Origin: Nostoc sp. UHCC 0926
GTDB lineage: Bacteria > Cyanobacteriota > Cyanobacteriia > Cyanobacteriales > Nostocaceae
Reading direction: 5' to 3'
Length of the DNA stretch: 64,000 nucleotides
NCBI RefSeq assembly: GCF_028623165.1
Contig: NZ_CP117768.1
Span: 4,898,001-4,962,000 of the forward strand
Shown: in pieces, positions 23,332-32,019 of the stretch
Numbering within the stretch: the stretch's first letter is position 1
Layout: each line of letters starts with the position of its first letter
Position numbers and translations under genes: made by a program
Notes under the pieces: generated by a model
Seen by the model: the letters and a program-made list of their open reading frames with translations, nothing else
Told to the model about the DNA's origin: nothing
Databases searched by the model: none

Positions 23332-23347
23332 AGTGATCTAGATCACA
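23332..23347. promoter_or_regulatory. Candidate CRP (cAMP receptor protein) binding site
   Basis: The sequence AGTGATCTAGATCACA matches TGTGA-N6-TCACA with one mismatch and contains a perfect 14-bp palindrome (23333-23346). The centre is identical to the ideal CRP site. It is 80 bp upstream of the 67-residue minus-strand gene and over 600 bp from the + strand STAS gene. Confidence 0.72.
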
Positions 23348-23501
23348 ATTTAATTAGTTAGATAGATGATAGTTCGCTATGACTATGCCGTATACCATCA
23401 GCAACGCTAAAGCGGAAGATTTAACTTACCGTTAAAACTTGACTAAATTAGCTTGAGCTATATATCAATACGATTTGATTTTTGAAAAAATTTAAGTAGA
23501 T

Positions 23502-23666
23502 GTAGGGGAGCCAGCCGTCTGAGCGGGTTTCCCAACTTGAGCTGACTGGCGTTGTGTTATCGCCCTTGAGTACGGCACTAAAACCTTCGGGAAGTGCCTT
23601 ACACTTTGCTAACGCAACGCCAGTTGCTTCACTTGGGGAAACCCCTCTGAGCGCTGGCTCCCCTAC
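23502..23666. repeat. 165-bp nested inverted repeat (MITE-like)
   Basis: Outer arms GTAGGGGAGCCAGC (23502-23515) and its complement (23653-23666), then GGGTTTCCC/GGGAAACCC, and inner arms ACTGGCGTTG (23545-23554) with CAACGCCAGT (23615-23624). The inner part shares GCCAGTTGCTT with the dispersed repeats at 17135 and 54741. It would fold into one long imperfect hairpin. Confidence 0.7.
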
Positions 23667-23963
23667 GTAAATTTCAAAATCAAATATGATTTCTATAGAC
23701 TAAGTAAGTTTTCTCAGCATAGTTACGGATGATTTTTCTGTTCTAAGGCTGTCTATGTTGATTGTTTTTGAACTGGGATAAAAAAAAAGTATATATAAAC
23801 ACATTTCAAACTGGAATTATGACAATCTTTAAACAGAGATACTAAAGCAATAAAGATTCAGCAAAGAGACCTAAGACGTATGGTCGATGCAACAAAAAAA
23901 AGTTTATGTTCAAATAATTCTCAGCTTGACGCTTTAATAACTCTCAATAGGATGTAACTAACT

Positions 23964-24293
23964 ATGCAGGCAGTGCTTCACTATCCCAAGATCGCAGTTA
24001 TTAGTCCCCAAGGATGTTTGAATGCTGCAAACGCCTTGGAATTTGAACGAGATATGACCACAGCGTTGGCACAAAATGGTATTTCCATCTTGGTGGTAGA
24101 CCTAGCAGCAGTAGAATCGTTAGACAGTGCGGGGTTGATGGCATTGTTATCTACACACAAGCTGGCTCTTAGTTTAGGACGGAGTTTCCGACTTTGCACT
24201 GTTGCTCCGTCAATTAAAATTATTTTTGAACTGACGCAACTCGATAGGGTGTTTGAAATATTGGACGGTGAAGCCGAGTTGGCTGCAAGATAA
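23964..24293 (+). CDS. STAS-domain protein (anti-sigma factor antagonist type)
   Basis: A 109-residue single STAS domain: KIAVISPQGCLNAANALEFE, LVVDLAAVESLDSAGLMAL with the phosphorylatable Ser in DSAGL, and LCTVAPSIKIIFELTQLDRV. The family controls anti-sigma factors by phosphorylation of that serine, but in cyanobacteria single STAS proteins can also serve in other partner-switching routes. No kinase or phosphatase gene is adjacent. Start ATG 23964 at the family position. Confidence 0.9.
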   Translation: MQAVLHYPKIAVISPQGCLNAANALEFERDMTTALAQNGISILVVDLAAVESLDSAGLMALLSTHKLALSLGRSFRLCTVAPSIKIIFELTQLDRVFEILDGEAELAAR

Positions 24294-24441
24294 CTTTATC
24301 TAAAAGCAGAAAAGTTTGCGTCAGGTCTGGACTTTATGTAAAGGAGTTATAAGTTGCAACGATAAACTATGTTATAAGAGCTAATTAAATGCTAAGGTTG
24401 GGGTTGAGTAGCTGTAATTAAGGTAGCTAGAAGATAGCACA

Positions 24442-27159
24442 GTGGCTGTTGCAGTTGAAAAATTAATAACATCGGATATTTTAAAACCTGGGCGTTACCT
24501 GGGTAATGAGCCTTTAGCAGTACACAAAGCTTGGGATACGACAGCAATACGCTGGGTTTTAACCTACCCAGAAGTGTATGAAGTCGGTGCATCCAATTTA
24601 GGGCACATTATCCTATATAACATCTTGAATGCCCAACCGCGTCAATTGTGCGATCGCGCCTACCTCCCAGGACAAGACCTGGCAGCCAAACTACGCCAAA
24701 CTAATACGCCATTGTTTGCGGTAGAGTCAAAGCGATCGCTCACAGAATTCGACATTTTAGGCTTTAGCCTCAGTTACGAACTGGGTGCAACTAATATCTT
24801 AGAAATGTTGGATTTGGCTGGAATTCCCTTGACGTGGCGAGAGAGGCAGGGGAACAAAGGAGAGTTTACTAATCTCCAGTCTCCATTTCCGTTGATTTTT
24901 GCTGGTGGGCAAACAGCGACATCAAATCCTGAGCCTTACGCTGACTTCTTCGACTTTTTCGCCCTTGGAGATGGAGAAGAACTGCTGCCAGAAATTGGTT
25001 TGGTGTTAGAAGAAGGCAAACAAGCAGGATTGAGTCGGGAACATCTGTTACTAGATTTGGCACAGATACCAGGCGTATATGTCCCTCAGTTTTATGACAT
25101 GGCAAAGGATGGCTCGGTTCATCCTCGTCGCCCGGACGTGCCAAAACGAATTTTGCGACGGGTTGCAACTCCCATACCAGCATATTCCATTGGGTTAGTT
25201 CCCTACGTAGAAACGGTGCATGACCGCTTGACCATTGAGATTCGGCGTGGTTGCACTCGTGGCTGTCGCTTCTGTCAACCAGGAATGCTGACTCGACCAG
25301 CACGGGATGTAGAACCTGATAAGGTGGTAGAAGCGATTGAACAGGGGATGCGGGCAACTGGTTACAATGAGTTTTCCCTACTATCTCTGAGTTGTTCTGA
25401 TTATTTGTCCCTACCAGCAGTGGGGATGGAAATCAAAAATCGCTTAAAAAATGAAAACATTTCTCTGACTCTACCAAGCCAACGGGTAGACAGATTTGAT
25501 CAGAATATCGCCAACATCCTTGGAGGTACGCGGCAAGGTGGACTGACTTTTGCTCCAGAAGCTGGAACTCAGCGGATGCGAGACATCGTAAATAAGGGTT
25601 TGACAAATGAAGAACTGTTGCGGGGGGTGAAAACGGCTTGGGAGCAAGGCTGGGATAAAATCAAGTTGTATTTTATGATTGGCTTACCGGGTGAGACGGA
25701 TGCTGACGTTTTGGGCATTGGGGAAACAGTAAGCTGGCTACAGCGAGAATGTCGGGGCTTGGGCAGAAAACCTCTAAACTTTAACCTGACGATTTCTAAC
25801 TTTACGCCCAAGCCCCATACACCATTCCAATGGCATTCAGTTTCTACTACTGAATTTAAGCGTAAACAAAACCTGCTGCGGCAAGAATTCCGGCGGATAA
25901 AGGGAGTGAAGGTAAATTTTACCGATGTTCGCATTTCCGCAATGGAAGATTTTGTGGGACGAGGCGATCGCACTTTGGGCAAAGTAGTGCGCCGTGCCTG
26001 GGAATTGGGTGCAGGGATGGATTCCTGGTATGAAAATTTAGATCAGGCTTTTAGTGCTTGGGGGTCTGCGATCGCCCAAGCCGGTCTAGATTGGAAATAC
26101 CGCCAAGTAGAAAATGGCGAATGGAATTTGTTTCCCGCACAAGATCAGAAGAGATCGAAAGATGCGGAAAATACCCAATTCCTAACTCCTGTACAGAGGC
26201 AATTAATCGCGTCTCTCCCAAGTACAGACGCGATTAATCGCGTCTCTACCCACTCCCTCGATACTCCCCTGCCTTGGGATCATATTGATACCGGGATTGA
26301 CAAAAAGTGGCTCAAAGAAGACTTGCAACGCGCCTTAGAAGCTGCAATTGTACCCGACTGCTCTTTTGAAGGTTGTTCTCACTGTGGCGTCTGTGGCACC
26401 GACTTTGGGCATAACGTCGTGATTAAACCACCTGCTATCCCGAAATTTGCTGGCGAGTTTGTCCCCAACACAACTAAGGCACAACGACTGCGAGTTTGGT
26501 TTGGGAAACAGGGTAATATGGCTTTGGTAAGCCACTTGGATTTAATCCGTTTGTTTGACCGAGTTGTGCGGCGAGCAGGCTTGCCAATTGCTTTCACTGG
26601 TGGGTTTCATCCAATGCCGCGAATTTCTCTAGCAACTGCTTTGGCTCTAGGGGCTACTAGTAGTGGTGAAATTGCGGATTTTGAGTTAACTGTGCCAGTG
26701 GCAGTTGATAGTTTTCGAGAACAGTTAGTTCAGGAAATGCCCACAGACATACCTATATATAATGTGGCGCAGATAGATTTAAAAACTCCGGCAGCTACCC
26801 AACTGCTAGAAACCGCAGAATATTTAATTACCGTAGCAGCACTTGAAGAAACAACACCTATACAATGGCAAGAATGGATTGATACCATCAAAGCAAAAGA
26901 CGCGCTCTGGTACGAGCATACAACTAAGTCAGGCAAAAGCCAGTTAATAAATCTGCGCGATCGCTTATTTGAACTGGAATTAGTAGAAAACTACAATTGC
27001 ATTGCAGAATCTATATCTGTTATCCGTTATCTAGGTAGCTATCGCCAAGATGGTTTTCTATTGCGTCCTGAACAAATCCTGTTTATGCTAGGGATAGTGG
27101 CTAGTGGAGAATTTCAACTCCTGCACATCCACCGCAATCGGCTAATTTTAAGGGTATAA
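24442..27159 (+). CDS. TIGR03960-type radical SAM protein fused to DUF2344
   Basis: A 905-residue protein (GTG start). The N-terminal part carries a B12-like domain (YEVGASNLGHIILYNILN, FAGGQTATSNPEPYADFFDF), then the radical SAM cluster CTRGCRFCQPG (Cys271, 275, 278) and barrel motifs (FAPEAGTQRMRDIVNKG, KLYFMIGLPGETD). A C-terminal DUF2344 domain begins near 680 (LRVWFGKQGNMALVSHLDL, AGLPIAFTGGFHPMPRISLA). This architecture is widespread and of unknown reaction; in some bacteria it neighbours rne/rng and ribosomal genes, as here. Residues about 584-604 come from an in-frame palindromic repeat between the domains. The length is normal for the fusion. Confidence 0.92.
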   Translation: MAVAVEKLITSDILKPGRYLGNEPLAVHKAWDTTAIRWVLTYPEVYEVGASNLGHIILYNILNAQPRQLCDRAYLPGQDLAAKLRQTNTPLFAVESKRSLTEFDILGFSLSYELGATNILEMLDLAGIPLTWRERQGNKGEFTNLQSPFPLIFAGGQTATSNPEPYADFFDFFALGDGEELLPEIGLVLEEGKQAGLSREHLLLDLAQIPGVYVPQFYDMAKDGSVHPRRPDVPKRILRRVATPIPAYSIGLVPYVETVHDRLTIEIRRGCTRGCRFCQPGMLTRPARDVEPDKVVEAIEQGMRATGYNEFSLLSLSCSDYLSLPAVGMEIKNRLKNENISLTLPSQRVDRFDQNIANILGGTRQGGLTFAPEAGTQRMRDIVNKGLTNEELLRGVKTAWEQGWDKIKLYFMIGLPGETDADVLGIGETVSWLQRECRGLGRKPLNFNLTISNFTPKPHTPFQWHSVSTTEFKRKQNLLRQEFRRIKGVKVNFTDVRISAMEDFVGRGDRTLGKVVRRAWELGAGMDSWYENLDQAFSAWGSAIAQAGLDWKYRQVENGEWNLFPAQDQKRSKDAENTQFLTPVQRQLIASLPSTDAINRVSTHSLDTPLPWDHIDTGIDKKWLKEDLQRALEAAIVPDCSFEGCSHCGVCGTDFGHNVVIKPPAIPKFAGEFVPNTTKAQRLRVWFGKQGNMALVSHLDLIRLFDRVVRRAGLPIAFTGGFHPMPRISLATALALGATSSGEIADFELTVPVAVDSFREQLVQEMPTDIPIYNVAQIDLKTPAATQLLETAEYLITVAALEETTPIQWQEWIDTIKAKDALWYEHTTKSGKSQLINLRDRLFELELVENYNCIAESISVIRYLGSYRQDGFLLRPEQILFMLGIVASGEFQLLHIHRNRLILRV
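26191..26250. repeat. In-frame palindromic repeat inside the radical-SAM gene
   Basis: Two units containing AATTAATCGCGTCTCT and ACGCGATTAATCGCGTCT, a common Nostoc palindrome, inserted in frame in the linker between radical SAM and DUF2344 domains. A related CGATTAATCG pair lies at 38708-38738 next to rpsL. Confidence 0.7.
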
Positions 27160-28005
27160 TCCCTGTAGGGCAACTTGCTAGTAGTTGTCCTAATATGGCA
27201 CATCGTTGGAATTGATTTTTAGTAAGGTTGCGTTAGAATGGGGTGAAGAGAAATTTTCTGGCGCTGCATTGAATTAGCTGGTTCACTACCCTGGTGTTCA
27301 GGGGGCGAAAGCAAAGATATTAGAGTGCAACTTCTAGGATTTTATCCCAGACAAACTGAGGCAGATTAAAGAATACACACTCTTTCTACAGCTACCTTGT
27401 GAATCAGTAACTAACAGCAGGCTCGGTTAGCTTCTCTAAATCCATGCTTTTTAAACAACTACTGAATGTCTAATTCACAGTAGTGCCTAAGAGCCAGTGG
27501 TTACTGTTCTAGAGTTGTTCGCCCTTGGCGTTCCCGTAGGGTAAGCAACTACCGTCGGTTATGCGGATTTGCAGACGTTCACAGACGCGCAAAGCACGGC
27601 TTAAGGTAGGGTAAGCTGGCGTTGCTAAGTATAACCCTAAGGATAAATCCGGGGAATGGAAAATAGAAATAGTTTCTTTTTCTTAACGACTTCAGTAGGT
27701 TACTCTCAAATGAAGCTTCCTGAGTTAAAAACTCACTCAGGATTCAGAACTTTCAACTCAGAACTCTCTTTATTGAGGGTATTGCATCACAAATCAACCA
27801 CGGACAGTTGATTTAATTGCTTAAACATGCAGCCGTTCTGGAATAATCCGCCGTGAAAACGCTCTTAAGAGCGCCAATAGCTATTTAACTTAGAACATCA
27901 GGTTTACGATTTTTATTACCAGTAGCGCCTTTTGAGGGTTGCAGGGGCAACAAAGGTATAACAAACCTCCAGACCTATTGGTGCTGCCAATTTTGAGGAA
28001 ATTGA
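27160..28005. other. 846-bp spacer, probable long leader of rne
   Basis: It holds an inverted copy of the dispersed repeat (27513-27553) and a perfect 14-bp palindrome CGCTCTTAAGAGCG (27860-27873). Cyanobacterial rne genes have long leaders through which RNase E controls its own mRNA; the last few hundred bases may serve that role (inference). No gene was recognised. Confidence 0.4.
27513..27553. repeat. Dispersed repeat, inverted partial copy
   Basis: TTGTTCGCCCTTGGCGTTCC and following bases resemble the reverse complement of 17150-17195. Confidence 0.5.
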
Positions 28006-30117
28006 ATGCCAAAACAAATTATCATCGCGGAGCAGCACCAAATTGCTGCTGTCTTTTCTGAAGATCAAATACAGGAACTCGTTGTTGCTACCGGTCATCA
28101 CCAAATAGGTGATATCTACTTAGGAGTAGTAGAAAATGTATTGCCTGGGATAGATGCGGCTTTTGTCAATATTGGTGACCCAGAGCGCAACGGTTTTATT
28201 CACGTCACCGACTTAGGACCATTGAAGCTAAAGCGTACCGCTGCGGCAATTACAGAACTACTTACACCACAGCAGAAAGTTTTGGTGCAAGTAATGAAAG
28301 AGCCAACAGGGACAAAAGGGCCCAGGCTGACGGGTAATATCACCTTACCTGGACGCTATGTAGTCCTAATGCCCTATGGTAGGGGCGTAAATTTATCCCG
28401 ACGGATAAAAAGTGAAAGTGAACGCAACCGCTTGCGGGCACTGGCAATTTTGGTCAAACCGGCGGGAATGGGTTTGCTCGTGCGTACAGAAGCCGAAGGC
28501 AAACCAGAAGAAGCGATTATGGAAGATTTGGAGGTGCTGCAAAAGCAATGGGAGGCTATCCAGCAGGAAGCGCATTCCACCCGGCCTCCAGCACTGCTCA
28601 ATCGGGACGATGACTTTATCCAGCGCGTATTGCGGGATATGTACGGCGCGGATGTAAATCGGATTGTTGTAGATTCTAGTACTGGTTTAAAGCGTGTGAA
28701 GCAGTACTTGCAGAACTGGAGTGGAGGTCAAACACCGCAAGGATTGTTAATTGACCATCATCGCGATCGCTCCCCAATTTTAGAGTACTTCCGGATCAGT
28801 GCCGCTATTCGAGAAGCCCTCAAACCGAGAGTAGACCTACCTTCTGGAGGTTACGTCGTCATTGAGCCGACGGAGGCATTAACCGTAATCGATGTTAACT
28901 CAGGTTCCTTTACGCGATCGGCAACAGCTAGAGAAACAGTTTTGTGGACAAACTGTGAAGCTGCAACAGAAATTGCTCGCCAGTTGCGTCTGCGGAATAT
29001 CGCTGGGGTAATCGTTGTTGATTTTATTGATATGGAATCGCGACGTGATCAACTGCAAGTTCTCGAACACTTTAATAAAGCACTCAAAGCAGATAAAGCT
29101 CGTCCCCAGATTGCTCAACTCACTGAACTGGGTTTGGTAGAACTGACCCGCAAGCGTCAGGGTCAAAATATTTACGAATTATTTGGTGAAACTTGCCCCA
29201 CCTGCGGCGGTTTAGGACATACTGTGCGTCTGCCTGGAGAAATTGAAAACCGATTGCCAATACCAGCAGAAACACCAGAGCGTGAGCGTTTTGTATCCCT
29301 ACCTCACAGAGAACCACGTCAGCCATCTGCCCGCATCCCAGAACCACGAGAAACCTATGATGGATTTGGGGAAGCATTTGAGGGTGACTCGGAATTAAGT
29401 AACCTAAATCTGATCAATCATCCTAGTTATCAAGAACTTAATGATAATAAGCGTCGTACCCGCACTCGCCGCAGTCGAATTGGCATCAATGGGTTAAACG
29501 GGAAAGATGAAGCTCGGGTTATTGCCAATCCACTGGCTTTTGTCAACGAGCCAGACTTAGACCTTGATGTGGAACCAGAACTAGGAATTGTACCAGAGAT
29601 CCCCTTACCCACCCTTGGTAAACCAGGTTGGAGTGAAAGAGTAGAGCGCACTAAAATTATCAAGGCAGAACCAGTTAAACCAGTGGTAGAACCACCGGAG
29701 ATTAGAACTGTAGAAATGAGCCTCCAAGAACAAGATATGTTTGCCTTGATGGGAATCTCTCCTTTGGTGAAGTTAGAGCAAGAAGTTAAAAATACCAAGT
29801 CTGTGATCATTAATGTGATTCAGCCTGGTCAACTGCCAACGACCCCAACTGAATCAACCTCAGAATCAACTATTGCCCAAAAAGTAACACCTGAAGTAAC
29901 CGCAAGCAAGATACTGACACCAAAAGTTATTGAGCCAGAACAAAAATCTTTGATAGAAGAGACAACTGAACCATCGGAGTTGACTGCGAACCCAACGGAT
30001 CGCTTGTCTGCAAAAGCCGCCGCTGCCAACGAGATCGCAGATGAAAGTGATGCGAACAGCGCCGCCACTGCCAGCCGTCGCCGCCGCCGTCGTTCCTCAG
30101 CGATCGAGGATAATTAA
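28006..30117 (+). CDS. rne: Ribonuclease E/G family endoribonuclease
   Basis: The main mRNA-decay and rRNA-processing endonuclease, cleaving single-stranded AU-rich RNA from a 5' monophosphate. The 703 residues begin with the S1 domain (IGDIYLGVVENVLPGIDAAF), the RNase H-like and DNase I-like catalytic core with the Mg ligands Asp296 (VIDVNSG) and Asp339 (VVDFIDM), and the zinc link CPTC (Cys397, Cys400). The long C-terminal part (about 420-703) is acidic, low-complexity and ends in an Arg run RRRRRRSS. In Nostoc RNase E a C-terminal peptide of this kind recruits polynucleotide phosphorylase. The gene is followed 8 nt later by rnhB, forming an operon. Confidence 0.97.
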   Translation: MPKQIIIAEQHQIAAVFSEDQIQELVVATGHHQIGDIYLGVVENVLPGIDAAFVNIGDPERNGFIHVTDLGPLKLKRTAAAITELLTPQQKVLVQVMKEPTGTKGPRLTGNITLPGRYVVLMPYGRGVNLSRRIKSESERNRLRALAILVKPAGMGLLVRTEAEGKPEEAIMEDLEVLQKQWEAIQQEAHSTRPPALLNRDDDFIQRVLRDMYGADVNRIVVDSSTGLKRVKQYLQNWSGGQTPQGLLIDHHRDRSPILEYFRISAAIREALKPRVDLPSGGYVVIEPTEALTVIDVNSGSFTRSATARETVLWTNCEAATEIARQLRLRNIAGVIVVDFIDMESRRDQLQVLEHFNKALKADKARPQIAQLTELGLVELTRKRQGQNIYELFGETCPTCGGLGHTVRLPGEIENRLPIPAETPERERFVSLPHREPRQPSARIPEPRETYDGFGEAFEGDSELSNLNLINHPSYQELNDNKRRTRTRRSRIGINGLNGKDEARVIANPLAFVNEPDLDLDVEPELGIVPEIPLPTLGKPGWSERVERTKIIKAEPVKPVVEPPEIRTVEMSLQEQDMFALMGISPLVKLEQEVKNTKSVIINVIQPGQLPTTPTESTSESTIAQKVTPEVTASKILTPKVIEPEQKSLIEETTEPSELTANPTDRLSAKAAAANEIADESDANSAATASRRRRRRSSAIEDN

Positions 30118-30125
30118 TTTGCTTT

Positions 30126-30782
30126 ATGGTAGAAACGTCGCCAACGCCCTTGGAACAATCCAGTTGGCTAGAGTTTTCTACCTTGTCAGGGATTCCAGGG
30201 TTGGTTGCAGGTGTGGATGAAGTCGGGCGAGGTGCTCTATTTGGGCCTGTGGTGGCGGCAGCAGTGATCCTACCAGATCACGCTTTGCCAATACTAATGG
30301 CAGCTAAAATTAAAGACAGTAAAAAGTTGTCTAGTTCTCGGAGAACTCAGCTAGCACAGCAAATTTGTGGGCTGGCTATAGACTGGAAAATTGGGTTTGC
30401 CTCTACTGCTGAAATTGACAAGATAAATATTTTGCAAGCGACATTGTTAGCAATGAAGCGGGCTGTGCTGAAGTTAAAGGTACAGCCTGCACTCTGCCTG
30501 GTTGATGGCAATCAGTCAATAAAAGACTTGCTATTGCCGCAACAAACAATAGTTAAAGGAGACGAGCGATCGCTCACTATTGCCTCTGCTAGTATTGTTG
30601 CCAAGGTCTGGCGTGACGAGCTGGTAATGCGTCTAGCATTAAAATACCCTATGTACAACCTGGAGTGTAACAAGGGTTATGGAAGCGGGCGGCATTTGCT
30701 GGCTTTGCAACAATACGGGCCCTCACCCCTACATCGTCAGTCTTTTCGTCCTTGCCAAATCAAAGTACCGAGTGTTGAGTGA
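30126..30782 (+). CDS. rnhB: Ribonuclease HII
   Basis: Removes ribonucleotides and RNA-DNA hybrids (RNA primers, misincorporated rNMPs) in the cytoplasm. The 218 residues contain VAGVDEVGRGALFGPVVAAA (Asp31, Glu32), LCLVDGNQ (second Asp), ASASIVAKVWRDELV and the C-terminal NKGYGSGRHL. The N-terminal 25 residues before GLVAGVDE are a nonconserved extension. It lies 8 nt after rne in the same operon, and its stop is only 8 bp from that of the convergent DUF1997 gene. Confidence 0.96.
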   Translation: MVETSPTPLEQSSWLEFSTLSGIPGLVAGVDEVGRGALFGPVVAAAVILPDHALPILMAAKIKDSKKLSSSRRTQLAQQICGLAIDWKIGFASTAEIDKINILQATLLAMKRAVLKLKVQPALCLVDGNQSIKDLLLPQQTIVKGDERSLTIASASIVAKVWRDELVMRLALKYPMYNLECNKGYGSGRHLLALQQYGPSPLHRQSFRPCQIKVPSVE

Positions 30783-30790
30783 TTAAATCA

Positions 30791-31378
30791 TTACTCAGCA
30801 TTCAGGATTGGCAATTCAGTAGTGTCACCGTCAAGTCCTCTATCTTTGGTTTGTGATATCACCCAGTAGCGATAATCCGCCAAAAGTTGATTTAATAACC
30901 GTTGCTTGACCGACAACAGCACGCTTTTGAGCAAACCATTGCCTGTAGCTTCTAAAATCGGCTTAGGAGTGAAGGAAAATGGCGGTGGCAAATCCACCAG
31001 CACTTCTAAATCAGCCCTTCCTTGCAGGCGAGTACCAGTGCTAAACTCTTTGGGAGATAAATACCCTTTTAAATTGAGAGTAAAGCGCTGGTTAATATAC
31101 TCGAAACCCAGGATTTCACAGCCTAGCGATCGCAAATAAATTATTCCATTTGATTCTGCCCAGACTCTCATGTCTACAGTAGGTTGAATACTTAATGACA
31201 TAAAAGTTAGCGGACGCATTTTCAAGCGAAATACTTCCTCAGAAAGCTGCTCAATGCGACTGTTGTCAGCCAAAGCCTTAACTAAACGTTGAGGCTGACG
31301 CAAGTAGTGCTGAATGGGAATAGGCTGCTCTGGAACAGCGATTTCAACCGATTGGGAGGCAGTAAACCGGGTAGCCAT
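30791..31378 (-). CDS. DUF1997 family protein
   Basis: A 195-residue protein of a family found in cyanobacteria and plants. Characteristic stretches are YLRQPQRLVKALADNSRIEQ, VFRLKMRPLTFMSLSIQPTV, SLGCEILGFEYINQRFTLNL and KGYLSPKEFSTGTRLQGRAD. The sequence has no signal peptide or span, and the beta-rich pattern with a C-terminal helix suggests an SRPBCC/START-like cup, though I cannot show that. Convergent with rnhB with an 8-bp gap, so there is no room for separate terminators. Confidence 0.85.
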   Translation of the reverse strand: MATRFTASQSVEIAVPEQPIPIQHYLRQPQRLVKALADNSRIEQLSEEVFRLKMRPLTFMSLSIQPTVDMRVWAESNGIIYLRSLGCEILGFEYINQRFTLNLKGYLSPKEFSTGTRLQGRADLEVLVDLPPPFSFTPKPILEATGNGLLKSVLLSVKQRLLNQLLADYRYWVISQTKDRGLDGDTTELPILNAE

Positions 31379-32019
31379 GAGCGGATAAAAATATCTGTTT
31401 CTTAATTTTAATATTTTTTAATAAATTAGTTCTGATTATTAAAAAAATACAAAATTTATTGAGCATAAAAATGATTGTTGCTTATCAGCTATACATTATT
31501 AGCAAAAAGTTGCTACGCTCATTACTATCTTTAGTTCAAGAAATATAGATTAGGATTAGCCGTTTCAAGCTGACTCCTAAAATCTATTTTTTTCTCTGAT
31601 ATCTCTGTGTCTAGAGCGGTTTAAAAGTAATTTATTTAACTACATAGACGCAGAGAACACAGAGTCAAGAGATTAAAGAGGAATTTTTTAACCAAAATTT
31701 TTACTCACCTTGAAAGGGCTAATATTAGGATTTAACGATTGACACAAAATCAATAATATGCATTGCTATTTGGTCAGAAACCAATATAATTGCTCTTAAA
31801 TCTTCAGAGGAATCTAGCAAAAAACTGCCAGGAAATCTATCTGCTAGAAGGCTGATTTCCATAACTTGTTTTCCTGGATACATATTTAGGTCTATTCGTT
31901 TAGTGCGTAAATTTTAGAGATAACAGTGTTCACTAAGAGTAAATGTTGGATATATTTGCCAAACCCAAAATATCATAATCTCTGTTTACACATTAAATTT
32001 ACAACTCAAGGCTAAAGGC
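31379..32019. other. 641-bp spacer with repeat fragment and a possible small gene
   Basis: At 31597-31665 lies a block with CTCTGTGTCTAGAGC and ACGCAGAGAACACAGAG ends, a degenerate relative of the dispersed repeats. A 52-codon minus-strand frame at 31725-31883 is listed separately. The last 100 bp should include the pheA promoter. Confidence 0.4.
31725..31883 (-). CDS. Possible small protein or gene relic (52 aa)
   Basis: A 52-codon frame from ATG 31883 with protein-like composition (MYPGKQVMEISLLADRFPGS, FLLDSSEDLRAIILVSDQIA, MHIIDFVSIVKS). It has helices and strands with no low-complexity run, unlike random spacer frames. Nothing similar comes to mind. It could be the tail of a decayed larger gene, since an in-frame stop lies only ten codons upstream of the ATG. 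Confidence 0.35.
   Translation of the reverse strand: MYPGKQVMEISLLADRFPGSFLLDSSEDLRAIILVSDQIAMHIIDFVSIVKS

Larger units (their letters stand above)
23252..23963. other. 712-bp spacer with CRP site and a large inverted repeat
   Basis: Apart from the CRP-like site and the inverted repeat at 23502-23666, the stretch is AT-rich and shows no coding frame. The last 200 bp should carry the promoter of the STAS gene. Confidence 0.4.

Noticed and set aside
27509..27740. Minus-strand frame reading IFHSPDLSLGLYLATPAYP...
   Set aside because: Looks protein-like in part but has no start codon and ends inside the dispersed repeat copy at 27513-27553; family not recognised.
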